64,000 nt of DNA from Helicobacter sp. MIT 05-5293 (GTDB lineage Bacteria > Campylobacterota > Campylobacteria > Campylobacterales > Helicobacteraceae), in assembly GCF_000765665.2 (NCBI RefSeq), contig NZ_JROZ02000004.1:62001-126000 (forward strand), written 5' to 3'. Position numbers and translations under genes: made by a program. Under the pieces are notes generated by a model. It was not told the origin of the DNA. It was given only the letters and a program-made list of their open reading frames with translations, and did not search any database. Positions 53,403 through 61,143 of the stretch are shown here, one piece after another; position 1 is the stretch's first letter, and each line of letters opens with the position of its first letter.

Positions 53403-53983
53403 TGCCCTTACTTCCTACTGCCTATCCCAAAGAGCTGCACATCTTAGAATCGCTTTTTGCGGATTTACTCAATCAACATTTCAAACTTGATTTTATGTAT
53501 TTTTACAATTCCAAACACAATCAAAAACATCTCCAACTTATTGCAAATACCTTTGACATCGACATCAAAGATGAGGTGGATTCTATTGCCATAGAGCTTT
53601 GTGAGAAACCCATTTTAAAAAAATCCAAACTCGGCACTTATAATGGTATCAAAGAAGCGGTATTTGGTATTTTTGGTGATATTAATATCCAAACACACGC
53701 TACCAAAGAAAGCTTAGAACCTTTTTGCTTTGAAATACAAATCGAGCCTACAAGCACTAATATCATTGATTTAAAAAAAGCTCAAATCCTCATTGACAAA
53801 TACAAACCTCTGCGTGATAGCTCTTTAGGCATCACGATTAATTTCCCTAAGGCACAAATCCCTACACATATAACCACACTAGGGAGATTTAGCCTTAAAC
53901 TAGACAAAGAAACATCATTACACAGAAACCTGCAAGCAAGGGCATATATAGAGTGTATTGCGCAATGGCATTTAAAGCTTTAA
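53402..53983 (+). CDS. I: Tail protein I
   Basis: This 193-residue GpI-like protein shows a short N-terminal LLPTAYPKELHILESLFA and central FDIDIKDEVDSIAIELCEKP. The family signature KKSKLGTYNGIKEAVFG is also present. It bridges baseplate and fibre. It is followed by an 84-base gap with a weak late-box variant (AAGTCTTA, 7 bases, TAAGAT at 54026-54031) before the fibre gene. Confidence 0.82.
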   Translation: MPLLPTAYPKELHILESLFADLLNQHFKLDFMYFYNSKHNQKHLQLIANTFDIDIKDEVDSIAIELCEKPILKKSKLGTYNGIKEAVFGIFGDINIQTHATKESLEPFCFEIQIEPTSTNIIDLKKAQILIDKYKPLRDSSLGITINFPKAQIPTHITTLGRFSLKLDKETSLHRNLQARAYIECIAQWHLKL

Positions 53984-54067
53984 GCCCCAAAGTCTAGAAT
54001 ATTAAGTGATAAGTCTTAAAAAGAATAAGATTCTATAAAGATTTTAAACCATTCATAAGGAGAGCGT

Positions 54068-55132
54068 ATGATTAGAGGGATTCCCACCAATGCAGGCATT
54101 GAGATTCTCAATTCAGAGTTAAAAGAGCAAGTGCAAACTTACGCCCTAGTAGGCACACAAACACCTAAAGATGAGATATTAGAGCAAATGCTTTTAAAAG
54201 AGGATTTGCGCTTTGATGAGGTGAAAGAGCTGATTTTCCATACTGCAAGTATTGATGTGGGATATTTTGATGAAAATTCAATCCTCACTTATGAAATTAA
54301 TCTCCAAGCCATCAATACCGACAAATATATGTATGGCATACTCTTACTTGATTTACACAATCAAGTCATTGCTGCCCTCCCCACACCACAAGTGATTTTA
54401 GTGCAAGGCATAGGAGGGCTTATCACCATAAAGCTCCCGATTAAGGGCGAAATCAATGAAGTCGTGTTTGTGAGTAGCGATTATGTCAGTCGCGATGAGT
54501 TTAATGTCCTTAAAGCCTCACTCAAACCTCCAAAAGTCGATATTCCAGCTCTTGTAGAGCAAATCACCCCTCTGATACAAGAGACAAAAGATTTCTTAGA
54601 CTACGCACACACCATCGTAGATTCTATGCTAAACTTTGCGCAATTCCTACTCATTGCACAAAAAGAACGAGAAAGAGAAAGGGAGAAAATCGGAGAGTAT
54701 CGCTTATTTTTTAGAAATGCCTTACCTAAAGGGTTTAAGCCATTAGGTGCAATGCTCTCTATTGAGAAATATCCCGCTGCTTATATGTATTTTGCAAGCA
54801 CAGATTCACAGCTCCAAGACAATTGCCCTTCAGGATACTTTAGACTGCCTCGTGGAGGATTTTACACCAAAGGCACTGATGATATTTCACAAGTAGGAGC
54901 TTTTATGCAAGAGGGATTGCCCGATGTGAATGCAGGAAGCTGGACAAGAGTGGTGAGTAGATACTCTCTTAATGGGCGAAGTGGCGGTAGTAATGATGAC
55001 TGGGGCGCAAGAGGAAACAATGAGAATCTTAATCTTAATAGATTTAATCCTATCTATGGACGCACTCAAAGTGTAGAAGTCAATCACATATTGCTTTTAG
55101 AGGGCATTTATGTGGGGGGGGGGGATAGATAA
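54068..55132 (+). CDS. H: Tail fibre protein with C-terminal poly-G tract
   Basis: This 354-residue protein has an N-terminal baseplate-attachment part (MIRGIPTNAGIEILNSELKE). A charged helix (about 205-220, QKEREREREKIGEY) follows, with a tail-collar-like C terminus (GYFRLPRGGFYTKGTDD, GSWTRVVSRYSLNGRSGG, NRFNPIYGRTQSVEVNHI). It should touch the host receptor. A G11 tract encodes the last residues (VGGGDR, then stop). Ten G would extend the protein by about 22 residues; twelve would end it as VGGGG. AAGGAGAG precedes the ATG. Confidence 0.82.
   Translation: MIRGIPTNAGIEILNSELKEQVQTYALVGTQTPKDEILEQMLLKEDLRFDEVKELIFHTASIDVGYFDENSILTYEINLQAINTDKYMYGILLLDLHNQVIAALPTPQVILVQGIGGLITIKLPIKGEINEVVFVSSDYVSRDEFNVLKASLKPPKVDIPALVEQITPLIQETKDFLDYAHTIVDSMLNFAQFLLIAQKEREREREKIGEYRLFFRNALPKGFKPLGAMLSIEKYPAAYMYFASTDSQLQDNCPSGYFRLPRGGFYTKGTDDISQVGAFMQEGLPDVNAGSWTRVVSRYSLNGRSGGSNDDWGARGNNENLNLNRFNPIYGRTQSVEVNHILLLEGIYVGGGDR
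55114..55124 (+). repeat. Poly-G tract G11 at the 3' end of the tail fibre gene
   Basis: Eleven G lie two codons before the stop of the fibre gene. Length change alters only the extreme C terminus, which is the receptor-facing tip in many fibres. It is the same kind of tract as in the host transferase and receptor genes. Confidence 0.85.
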
Positions 55133-55189
55133 AGCTTACTCACCTCGCATCAAGCGACTTTTATCTCTTATAGAATCCTCACCATTTCC

Positions 55190-55212
55190 TTGCGTCTTAT
55201 AAAACCTATAAT
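55190..55212 (+). promoter_or_regulatory. Late promoter box, copy 3
   Basis: TTGCGTCTTA, 7 bases TAAAACC, then TATAAT. The -10 ends 31 bases before the RCC1-repeat gene. Confidence 0.75.
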
Positions 55213-55242
55213 CTCTCATAAGTTTAAACCAAAGGAGAGATT

Positions 55243-56742
55243 ATGCCTGACAACTCAACATCACCCAACTCTACTACCCTGCTTTATGATAAATTAAATG
55301 AACTCCACGCTCAACTAAGGCAAATCAATCAAAACAGCATTGATGAGTTAAGCGCGCAAGCGATGAGTTTAAAGGTAATAGGTGCTAACATCAAAAACGA
55401 GATACTTTCCACACAACAAAATCATCATATCTATAAAAAATCCTATCGACTCTTAAAGCAAGTGCATCTTTATCGCTCCCTTATGGTGCAAGAGGTGCTT
55501 ATCAATAGCGAGGGAGAGATTGTGCATTATGGTGATGTGCTGATGCGGGGACATTCTTTGAGTAATGTTACAAGTGGAGCTTCCCGCACGCATTATGCAG
55601 GATTTACACGCATTTGTTTGCCTAAAGATATAGAATTTATAGAAGTCTTTGGGGGACACAATGTATTTTATGCCTTGCCTAAAGAGGGAAATTTTATTTA
55701 TGCTTGGGGTGTAAATACTAGTGGCTGCGCAGGAAGTGGCAATACAAATAATATCCCCTTGCCTATCAAAATCAATCTAGGTTTTAGACCTCTTAAAATC
55801 CTAAGTGGCACAAGTGAAACCACAGGTAAGCAAACCACGCTTATTTTAAGCGAAGATGGCAAAGTCTATGGAGCGGGGAGTAATGCTTGCGGGGAGTTAG
55901 CCATAGGAAACACAATCAACACTTCCACTTTCACACAAAGCCCTTATTTAAGAGATATTATTGATATTGCTTTTGCAAGTAATGGCACTATCGGTTATGC
56001 TTTGGCGATTGATAAAGAGGGGAGTTTATGGAGCTGGGGTTATAATGGCAGTGGTAATTTAGGACTAAACCATACAAATAATGTCTCAATCCCTGCCAAG
56101 ATTACATTTAATGCCAAAGTGAAGCAACTCTCAATCAGCGTAGGCACTAATGCAGCGACTTCTCTTATCGTTTTAGAAGATAAAAGTATTCGCGGAGCGG
56201 GATATAATGCACAATACCAACTCTCTCAAAGCAACACAAGTAACTCATCGGTTTTTTTAAGAATCTTAAAACAAAATGGCGAAGAGTTAGATAATATCAA
56301 AACAGCCTTTAGCTCAAGTATCAATGGCACAGCCTTTGCGCTTGATGAAGATTCTAATCTATGGAGCTGGGGTTATGGAGGCTATGGCTTTGGAGATAAC
56401 AGAAGTGGCAATAACCAAATGGCAAGCATTGCCTTAGAAAACATAGAAAGTCTTTGCTTTGTCGATAGAACTGCCACAAGAGTCTTTGCGAAATTAAAAG
56501 ACGCAAGCGACCTCTTAGCCTTTGGATTTAATACCGATGGCACTCTAGGGATTGGCACTACTACCAATACAAGAGAATTTACACAAGTCTATACACCCCC
56601 GCATTTTAAAGACTATCATCTCTATTTTTTTGGTAATGAAGCAAATCTGATTGCCTTATGTGATGATGGCATATATAGCTGCGGGGCATACTTAGATGGG
56701 AATATCAATATCGCCACACAAACCCTGCAAAAACAATCTTAA
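55243..56742 (+). CDS. RCC1-repeat beta-propeller protein, tail-fibre accessory
   Basis: This 499-residue protein has an N-terminal helical part (about 1-75). At least six RCC1-type repeats follow, each with a W/F-G-x-N-x-x-G-x-x-G core: YAWGVNTSGCAGSGNT, VYGAGSNACGELAIGNT, LWSWGYNGSGNLGLNHT, IRGAGYNAQYQLSQSNT, LLAFGFNTDGTLGIGTT. Seven such blades form a propeller that binds proteins or glycans. It lies between the fibre and a DUF4376 gene, so it is probably a second receptor-binding protein. It has its own late promoter box. Confidence 0.8.
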   Translation: MPDNSTSPNSTTLLYDKLNELHAQLRQINQNSIDELSAQAMSLKVIGANIKNEILSTQQNHHIYKKSYRLLKQVHLYRSLMVQEVLINSEGEIVHYGDVLMRGHSLSNVTSGASRTHYAGFTRICLPKDIEFIEVFGGHNVFYALPKEGNFIYAWGVNTSGCAGSGNTNNIPLPIKINLGFRPLKILSGTSETTGKQTTLILSEDGKVYGAGSNACGELAIGNTINTSTFTQSPYLRDIIDIAFASNGTIGYALAIDKEGSLWSWGYNGSGNLGLNHTNNVSIPAKITFNAKVKQLSISVGTNAATSLIVLEDKSIRGAGYNAQYQLSQSNTSNSSVFLRILKQNGEELDNIKTAFSSSINGTAFALDEDSNLWSWGYGGYGFGDNRSGNNQMASIALENIESLCFVDRTATRVFAKLKDASDLLAFGFNTDGTLGIGTTTNTREFTQVYTPPHFKDYHLYFFGNEANLIALCDDGIYSCGAYLDGNINIATQTLQKQS

Positions 56743-56752
56743 AGGAGTGAAA

Positions 56753-57301
56753 ATGAAAAAGATTTATAGCCTCATTGCTAGTCAAATTACCCAAGTGCAA
56801 GGAAACTTTCACTATTTGGGTGAAGAAAATGGCAAAGTCTATGTAGAGGGAGAAGATTTAGAATCTCCATTTGTGGAGGATTTATTGCCGCATAACCTAG
56901 AAGCAGCATTGCAAACACAAATAAATCTTACAAAAGAGCAAAAAATAAAAGAGCTTAATGCGATGTGTGACTCACTGCTCACATCATTTAAAAGCTCCGC
57001 ATTAGGAGAGGAGCATATCTATGATGGAGGCTTAGAAGACCAGCTCAATTTAATGGGCGCGGTGGCTCTAAATAAAGATATGCCCTTTCGTTGCGCAAAA
57101 AAAGGAGAATCTAAAGCAAATGTCCCTCACACACAGGCACAACTCGAACAAGTCTATACCGATTGGCTTAACTACAAAAATGATATTATTTTTATATGCG
57201 GAATGCTTAAAAACTATATAGAGGGCTTAAGTGATACAGAAGAGATACAAAGAGTGAGCTGGGATTCTTACCAAAACATACAAGCAAAGCTGGAGGAATA
57301 G
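56753..57301 (+). CDS. DUF4376-type tail fibre-associated protein
   Basis: This 182-residue protein has the DUF4376 core: QKIKELNAMCDSLLTSFKSS, then ALGEEHIYDGGLEDQLNL and a closing helix QAQLEQVYTDWLNYKND. The family lies after fibre genes and may act as fibre chaperone or adaptor. ATG 56753 follows AAAGGAG; a longer frame starts inside the RCC1 gene. Confidence 0.75.
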   Translation: MKKIYSLIASQITQVQGNFHYLGEENGKVYVEGEDLESPFVEDLLPHNLEAALQTQINLTKEQKIKELNAMCDSLLTSFKSSALGEEHIYDGGLEDQLNLMGAVALNKDMPFRCAKKGESKANVPHTQAQLEQVYTDWLNYKNDIIFICGMLKNYIEGLSDTEEIQRVSWDSYQNIQAKLEE

Positions 57302-57304
57302 CTC

Positions 57305-57601
57305 ATGGATATTCAATCACGATTTAAAGAGAAGACTACTTATTTCATTATGTTAGGATTTATTATCCTTGCCTTTATCATAAGCGTATCTCTTTGTATT
57401 TTTTTATATTATCAAACATTGGACTTTTGGAAATACGCTACATTTTGCATGGTAGATAAAAACTTTGATTGCTTGCTAGATTCACTCTCTCACCAAAGCC
57501 TTATTAATGCAAAGATTTCAACCTTTATCACTTGCATCGTTTCCATTAATGGCATCATTGCATCTCTTGTGTTTTTAATGCTTTTTAAGCAAAAGGGTTG
57601 A
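57305..57601 (+). CDS. Two-helix membrane protein of the lysis region
   Basis: This 98-residue protein has two membrane helices (YFIMLGFIILAFIISVSLCIF and STFITCIVSINGIIASLVFLM). Good GGAGG stands before the ATG. It directly precedes the holin-like gene (TGATG overlap), so it may be an antiholin or a second holin. No family is recognised. Confidence 0.6.
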   Translation: MDIQSRFKEKTTYFIMLGFIILAFIISVSLCIFLYYQTLDFWKYATFCMVDKNFDCLLDSLSHQSLINAKISTFITCIVSINGIIASLVFLMLFKQKG

Positions 57602-57903
57602 TGATGAAATTTGACTGGGACTATATGTGGGTGATGATAATGTCAGTGATTATGGGATTTCTCACTGCACTTAAACTCTATGATACAGAGGAAAAGCACG
57701 ATAAAGGAAAGTTTGTAAGAAGGCTTATTATCGCTACGATTGGCTCGATGTTCTTGACATTTCTTTTTTATGAAATTGCGCTCTATTTTGGGCTGCCTAA
57801 TTCCTTAAGTGTAATGCTAGGGGGTGGGGCTGGATTCTTAGGGAGTGATACATTAAGCCGCATTGCCATTAAATGGCTAGAGAATAAATTTAATGCCAAG
57901 TAA
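57601..57903 (+). CDS. Phage holin-like protein
   Basis: This 100-residue protein has an N-terminal helix (MWVMIMSVIMGFLTALKLY) and two further hydrophobic segments (LIIATIGSMFLTFLFYEIAL and LSVMLGGGAGFLGSDTL), ending basic. The layout matches a common holin family of P2-like prophages. Followed by DUF5675, Rz and Rz1 genes, it should form the membrane lesion that starts lysis. Confidence 0.75.
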   Translation: MMKFDWDYMWVMIMSVIMGFLTALKLYDTEEKHDKGKFVRRLIIATIGSMFLTFLFYEIALYFGLPNSLSVMLGGGAGFLGSDTLSRIAIKWLENKFNAK

Positions 57904-57928
57904 GGCAAAATCAATGTAAGGAGCAACA

Positions 57929-58507
57929 ATGAAATATCGCATCATTTTACAAAGACAAAGTGAGCATAAAGACATTAAAAAACTTAAAAATGGGCAAATA
58001 GTTGGGGAAATTGAAGATTCTACCTTAGGCGAACTCAATGTCTATGAGGTCTTAGCAAATGGATATTTAGGCAAAAGTATCTATCAGTGTTTCACTTGTG
58101 AAAATATCGGGGAATCTACTGATACACCAAACCTTGATAAAAGAATCATTGCGCGTGAGTATCAAATCGAATGGACAAACACATCTCAAAACGCCTCTTT
58201 GGCTAGAACTTATCCACAATGGAAAGCGGATAATAAAAAAGAGCTTATCAAAGAGTGGGTAAATGACCTTAAGTTTGTCAATACAGCTTTATGGCTAAAG
58301 TGCAAGGATTTACCCTCTTTTGCGCTTAGGCGTATTCTTATCCATGTGGGGAATTATCCTCAAGATACAAAGGGTTGTATCCTTTTGGGTAAGGCAAAAG
58401 GTAAGGGTGTCGTGCATACAAGCATTGAAGCATGCAAGGAATTTTTTACGCTGATAGAAAAAATCGGCGCTCAAAATTGCACTTTGCAAGTGCGGGAGAT
58501 TGACTGA
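57929..58507 (+). CDS. DUF5675 protein, putative cell-wall lysis enzyme
   Basis: This 192-residue protein has the DUF5675 pattern with RRILIHVGNYPQDTKGCIL, a His … Gly-Cys arrangement recalling L,D-transpeptidase-type active sites. No classical lysozyme or amidase gene exists in the prophage, and this gene lies between holin and Rz. It is therefore the best endolysin candidate. The reaction is inference. The stop overlaps the Rz start (TGATG). Confidence 0.68.
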   Translation: MKYRIILQRQSEHKDIKKLKNGQIVGEIEDSTLGELNVYEVLANGYLGKSIYQCFTCENIGESTDTPNLDKRIIAREYQIEWTNTSQNASLARTYPQWKADNKKELIKEWVNDLKFVNTALWLKCKDLPSFALRRILIHVGNYPQDTKGCILLGKAKGKGVVHTSIEACKEFFTLIEKIGAQNCTLQVREID

Positions 58508-58842
58508 TGACATCTTCTATCAAAATCATTGCTTTGTTTGTGTGCGTGGGGATTACGCTTTTTATGCTGTATAGTTATAGTCATACCAAAGCCGAATTAG
58601 CCAAAAAAGAATACGAAAATATCACAATACTGCAATCATTACAAGCACAAAATCAAGCCCTTAAATCTTTGGAGCTAGAGACGAAAAGCTACCAACACCA
58701 ACAAGCACAAGGCAAAGAAATAATTATCACTAAATACCAAAGCTCTCCTCTTCAAGATAGCTCTTGCCAAAGCCAACTAGAAGCTATCAAAAAGGATATA
58801 AAGCTTTGGTATGGTATCAGTCAAAAAGGAGAAAAACCCTAA
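58507..58842 (+). CDS. Rz: Inner-membrane spanin, Rz-like
   Basis: This 111-residue protein has one N-terminal membrane helix (IIALFVCVGITLFMLYSYS) and a periplasmic coiled coil (KAELAKKEYENITILQSLQA), the Rz layout. Paired with the Rz1-like lipoprotein gene, which starts on its TAA, it should fuse inner and outer membranes in the last step of lysis. Confidence 0.72.
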   Translation: MTSSIKIIALFVCVGITLFMLYSYSHTKAELAKKEYENITILQSLQAQNQALKSLELETKSYQHQQAQGKEIIITKYQSSPLQDSSCQSQLEAIKKDIKLWYGISQKGEKP

Positions 58843-59054
58843 TGCGCTACATTTTGATTATCTTTCCCCTTTTGTTTTGCGCTTGCTCCACACGCACGAT
58901 TACGCAAGAAGTGCTAATCCCCACAATTTGCACTATCACTCCCCCGCCAAAACCCACTTATACAGGTGATGTGCAAAAAGACTTAAAAAATATTCTTATC
59001 TATGATGAGATGATACAAAGGGATTTGCACTTTTGCACAGGAAACAAACCTTAG
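58842..59054 (+). CDS. Rz1: Outer-membrane spanin lipoprotein, Rz1-like
   Basis: This 70-residue lipoprotein has a signal with lipobox LLFCAC and a proline-rich stretch (TITPPPKPTY), both marks of Rz1. ATG 58842 overlaps the Rz stop (TAATG). An overlapping longer frame from 58764 reads through Rz coding sequence and is not used. A late promoter box begins 4 bases after its stop. Confidence 0.75.
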   Translation: MRYILIIFPLLFCACSTRTITQEVLIPTICTITPPPKPTYTGDVQKDLKNILIYDEMIQRDLHFCTGNKP

Positions 59055-59057
59055 CCT

Positions 59058-59080
59058 TTGCGTCTTAAACAATATAGAAT
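59058..59080 (+). promoter_or_regulatory. Late promoter box, copy 4
   Basis: TTGCGTCTTA, 7 bases AACAATA, then TAGAAT. The -10 ends 28 bases before the sheath gene, directly behind the Rz1 stop. Confidence 0.75.
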
Positions 59081-59107
59081 CCTATCAATTCACATCAAGG
59101 AGTAACA

Positions 59108-60220
59108 ATGCCTAGCAAATACGGAATCAATGTCGAGTTACACAACTCTGCACCTACAAGCTATGATATAAATAACACTTATCCTATCGCCATAGTGGGC
59201 GATGATGATACCTTGACTAATGGATTGTATCACTATGGAAGTGTAGAAGAAGCACTGCAAGCAGTGGGTGTTGGAAGCATTAAAAATACCCTGCAAGATT
59301 TAGAGGCTACAAACCTACAATCACAAATCATTCTTTCAGTCTTTAGCAAAACAATAGGAGAGAGTGAAGACATCACACAAGAAAATATCAACAAAGCCAT
59401 AGATTCTATCACTGCACTTAAAAATGCCGAGCAGGAGTTAAGTATCAAGCCTAAATTCATTCTTTGCCCACAATACAATGACTTAGGCGTATATGAGAAG
59501 CTTAAATCCATTGCAACCTCACTGCGTGCTTATTATGCCATTGAACTCAATGCCACTGATGGGGTATCTATCAAAAAGGCATTAGAATCTATTCAAACCC
59601 ACAGAGCTATTATCACTTTCCAAAAGGTGCAGCGCATTGATAAAGTCGTCCGCCCTGCATCTGCTTTTATCATCGCACTTTATGCCAAGATAATGGCAAG
59701 TTCAGATTTTGGCTTTGCGCAAACTTATTCAAACCGCATCATAGATGGCATTATCGGTGTGGTGGATACCATAGAGTATATTCAAGGAGAGGATTGTGAA
59801 GCAGACAGGCTAAGAGCCTTAGGCGTTACGACAATCTTTGTAGATAATGGCATCAGAGCGTGGGGAAGGCATACGCGAGATGCTGCCTTAGGGATAGAAT
59901 CTTTGCATTCTATCGTGATTTTTGACACGATTATTGAAACCCTCTTTGCCTCACAAAAAGAAGCGATTGACAAGCAAGTAGCAGATATGGTAAAGCAGCT
60001 CCAAGATGACCTCAACAGCTTTTATCGAAAACTCATTGCTAATAATGTCATCGTGGGCTATGAGATTTCTTTGCCAGAGGATTTAAATACCAATGAGGCA
60101 ATTGCTCAAGGGGAGATTTATATCAAGCAAGAAGTCCAAGAAATGCCTTTAATCTCAAAAGTAGTCAATAAAATCTATCGCGTAACCAAATACAGCCAAG
60201 AGCTAATCAAGGAGTTATAA
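59108..60220 (+). CDS. FI: Contractile tail sheath protein (FI)
   Basis: This 370-residue sheath protein has a family pattern at the start (YGINVELHNSAPTSYDINNT … PIAIVGDDD), a variable middle domain (about 90-230), and the conserved C-terminal contraction domain (DNGIRAWGRHTRDAALGIES; VIVGYEISLPEDLNTNEAIAQ-type region). It wraps the tube encoded immediately downstream. It is complete and of normal length. Confidence 0.92.
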   Translation: MPSKYGINVELHNSAPTSYDINNTYPIAIVGDDDTLTNGLYHYGSVEEALQAVGVGSIKNTLQDLEATNLQSQIILSVFSKTIGESEDITQENINKAIDSITALKNAEQELSIKPKFILCPQYNDLGVYEKLKSIATSLRAYYAIELNATDGVSIKKALESIQTHRAIITFQKVQRIDKVVRPASAFIIALYAKIMASSDFGFAQTYSNRIIDGIIGVVDTIEYIQGEDCEADRLRALGVTTIFVDNGIRAWGRHTRDAALGIESLHSIVIFDTIIETLFASQKEAIDKQVADMVKQLQDDLNSFYRKLIANNVIVGYEISLPEDLNTNEAIAQGEIYIKQEVQEMPLISKVVNKIYRVTKYSQELIKEL

Positions 60221-60724
60221 ATGCAATTTACACCTCAAGCCTTCACAGGAGGCAATGTCTTTATCGATGGTATCGGAGCTTTAGGGATTCTCAAATCCTT
60301 TGAACCACCCAAGCTTGATTATGATACGATAGAAGCAAGTGCGAGTATCGGTAAGTATGAAAAAGTGCTACCAAGTCTTAAACCCCTCACTGCCAAAATC
60401 ACGCTTACAGATGTTAATGCTGTGCTTTTAGCTCCGCTCTCCACGCTTATCCCTAAAGTGGTGTATGTCAAAAAGAATATGACATCTGTGGGCATCACGC
60501 AAAAAGATACGCAAATCATCGCTACAATGGGTGGTGTCGTAAAAGTCGGGGAATTACCACAATATGAAATGATTAAAGAAGTGGAGTTTAGCTTTGAAAT
60601 GGCAGTTTATACCTTTTCCTATCAAGTGGATAAAGTGCCTTTGATTGTCTATGATGTAGAAAACTCTATCTATATGATAAATGGCATTGACCAATTCGCC
60701 TCTATCCGCAAAAACATCACCTAA
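60221..60724 (+). CDS. FII: Tail tube protein (FII)
   Basis: This 167-residue tube protein has segments FTGGNVFIDGIGALGILKS, KLDYDTIEASASIGKYEK and LPQYEMIKEVEFSFEMAVYT typical of P2 FII. The start immediately abuts the sheath stop. It is complete. Confidence 0.9.
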   Translation: MQFTPQAFTGGNVFIDGIGALGILKSFEPPKLDYDTIEASASIGKYEKVLPSLKPLTAKITLTDVNAVLLAPLSTLIPKVVYVKKNMTSVGITQKDTQIIATMGGVVKVGELPQYEMIKEVEFSFEMAVYTFSYQVDKVPLIVYDVENSIYMINGIDQFASIRKNIT

Positions 60725-60742
60725 TCACCCAAAGGAGTATCT

Positions 60743-61006
60743 ATGCTAAAATCTTTTGACAAAGAAACCAAGACTTTCACTTTTAGAGATGGGCAAGAAG
60801 TGCTACTCAAAGAGCCTACGCTTTTACAGATTCAAAGTGCAAGAGCTAAAGCCAAAGATGATGAGATTGCCCTTGCTAAAGCCCTGCTAATTGATATGAG
60901 TGATGGGGAGTTAAATAATGAGTTTTTAGATTCTCTCCCTGCGAGGGAGTTTAATCGCCTAAGCAATGAAGTCAGCACATTTATAGGCATCGATGAAAAG
61001 GACTAA
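60743..61006 (+). CDS. E: Tail assembly chaperone E
   Basis: This 87-residue GpE-type protein (FTFRDGQEVLLKEPTLLQIQ … FNRLSNEVSTFIGIDEKD) helps load the tape measure during tail assembly. The last codons GAA AAG GAC TAA lie on a probable -1 frameshift site, so part of the product should continue as E'. AAAGGAG stands before the ATG. Confidence 0.85.
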   Translation: MLKSFDKETKTFTFRDGQEVLLKEPTLLQIQSARAKAKDDEIALAKALLIDMSDGELNNEFLDSLPAREFNRLSNEVSTFIGIDEKD

Positions 61007-61134
61007 GAGAGGGCATAGCTTTAATTGGCTATGCCCTGCATTTTAGTTTGAGTGATATTAAATCCATGCGTGTAAGTGAGTTTATGTCATATTGCCAAAT
61101 CGCTAAGAAATTCGCAGAGATGCCAAAGATATAG
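60743..61134 (+). CDS. E': Frameshift product E+E' of the tail chaperone gene
   Basis: Shifting to -1 at the AAG codon (60998-61000) opens a frame that runs to TAG 61132-61134. It adds about 45 residues (IALIGYALHFSLSDIKSMRV, SEFMSYCQIAKKFAEMP). This matches the E' extension of P2-like phages, made by programmed frameshifting. The total is about 130 residues. The -1 frame has a TGA at 60994-60996, so the slip must occur in the few codons after it. Confidence 0.75.
60996..61037 (+). promoter_or_regulatory. Programmed -1 frameshift signal: A AAG slip site and stem-loop
   Basis: AAAAG (60996-61000) lets a Lys-tRNA on AAG slip back to AAA. Nine bases later AGGGCATAGC (61010-61019) and GCTATGCCCT (61028-61037) form a perfect 10-bp stem with an 8-base loop. 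Slip site, spacer and stem have the layout of stimulated -1 frameshifting. Confidence 0.7.
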
Positions 61135-61143
61135 GGCTTTTTA

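Noticed and set aside
54011-54031. Fifth late promoter box before the tail fibre gene
   Set aside because: Only 7 of 10 box bases match and the -10 is TAAGAT with a longer distance to the start. It is noted as a weak variant and not counted with the four.
55132-55202. 22-residue C-terminal extension of the fibre as the normal form
   Set aside because: The extension would be encoded partly by the late promoter box, so it is more likely a by-product of slippage than the standard tip.
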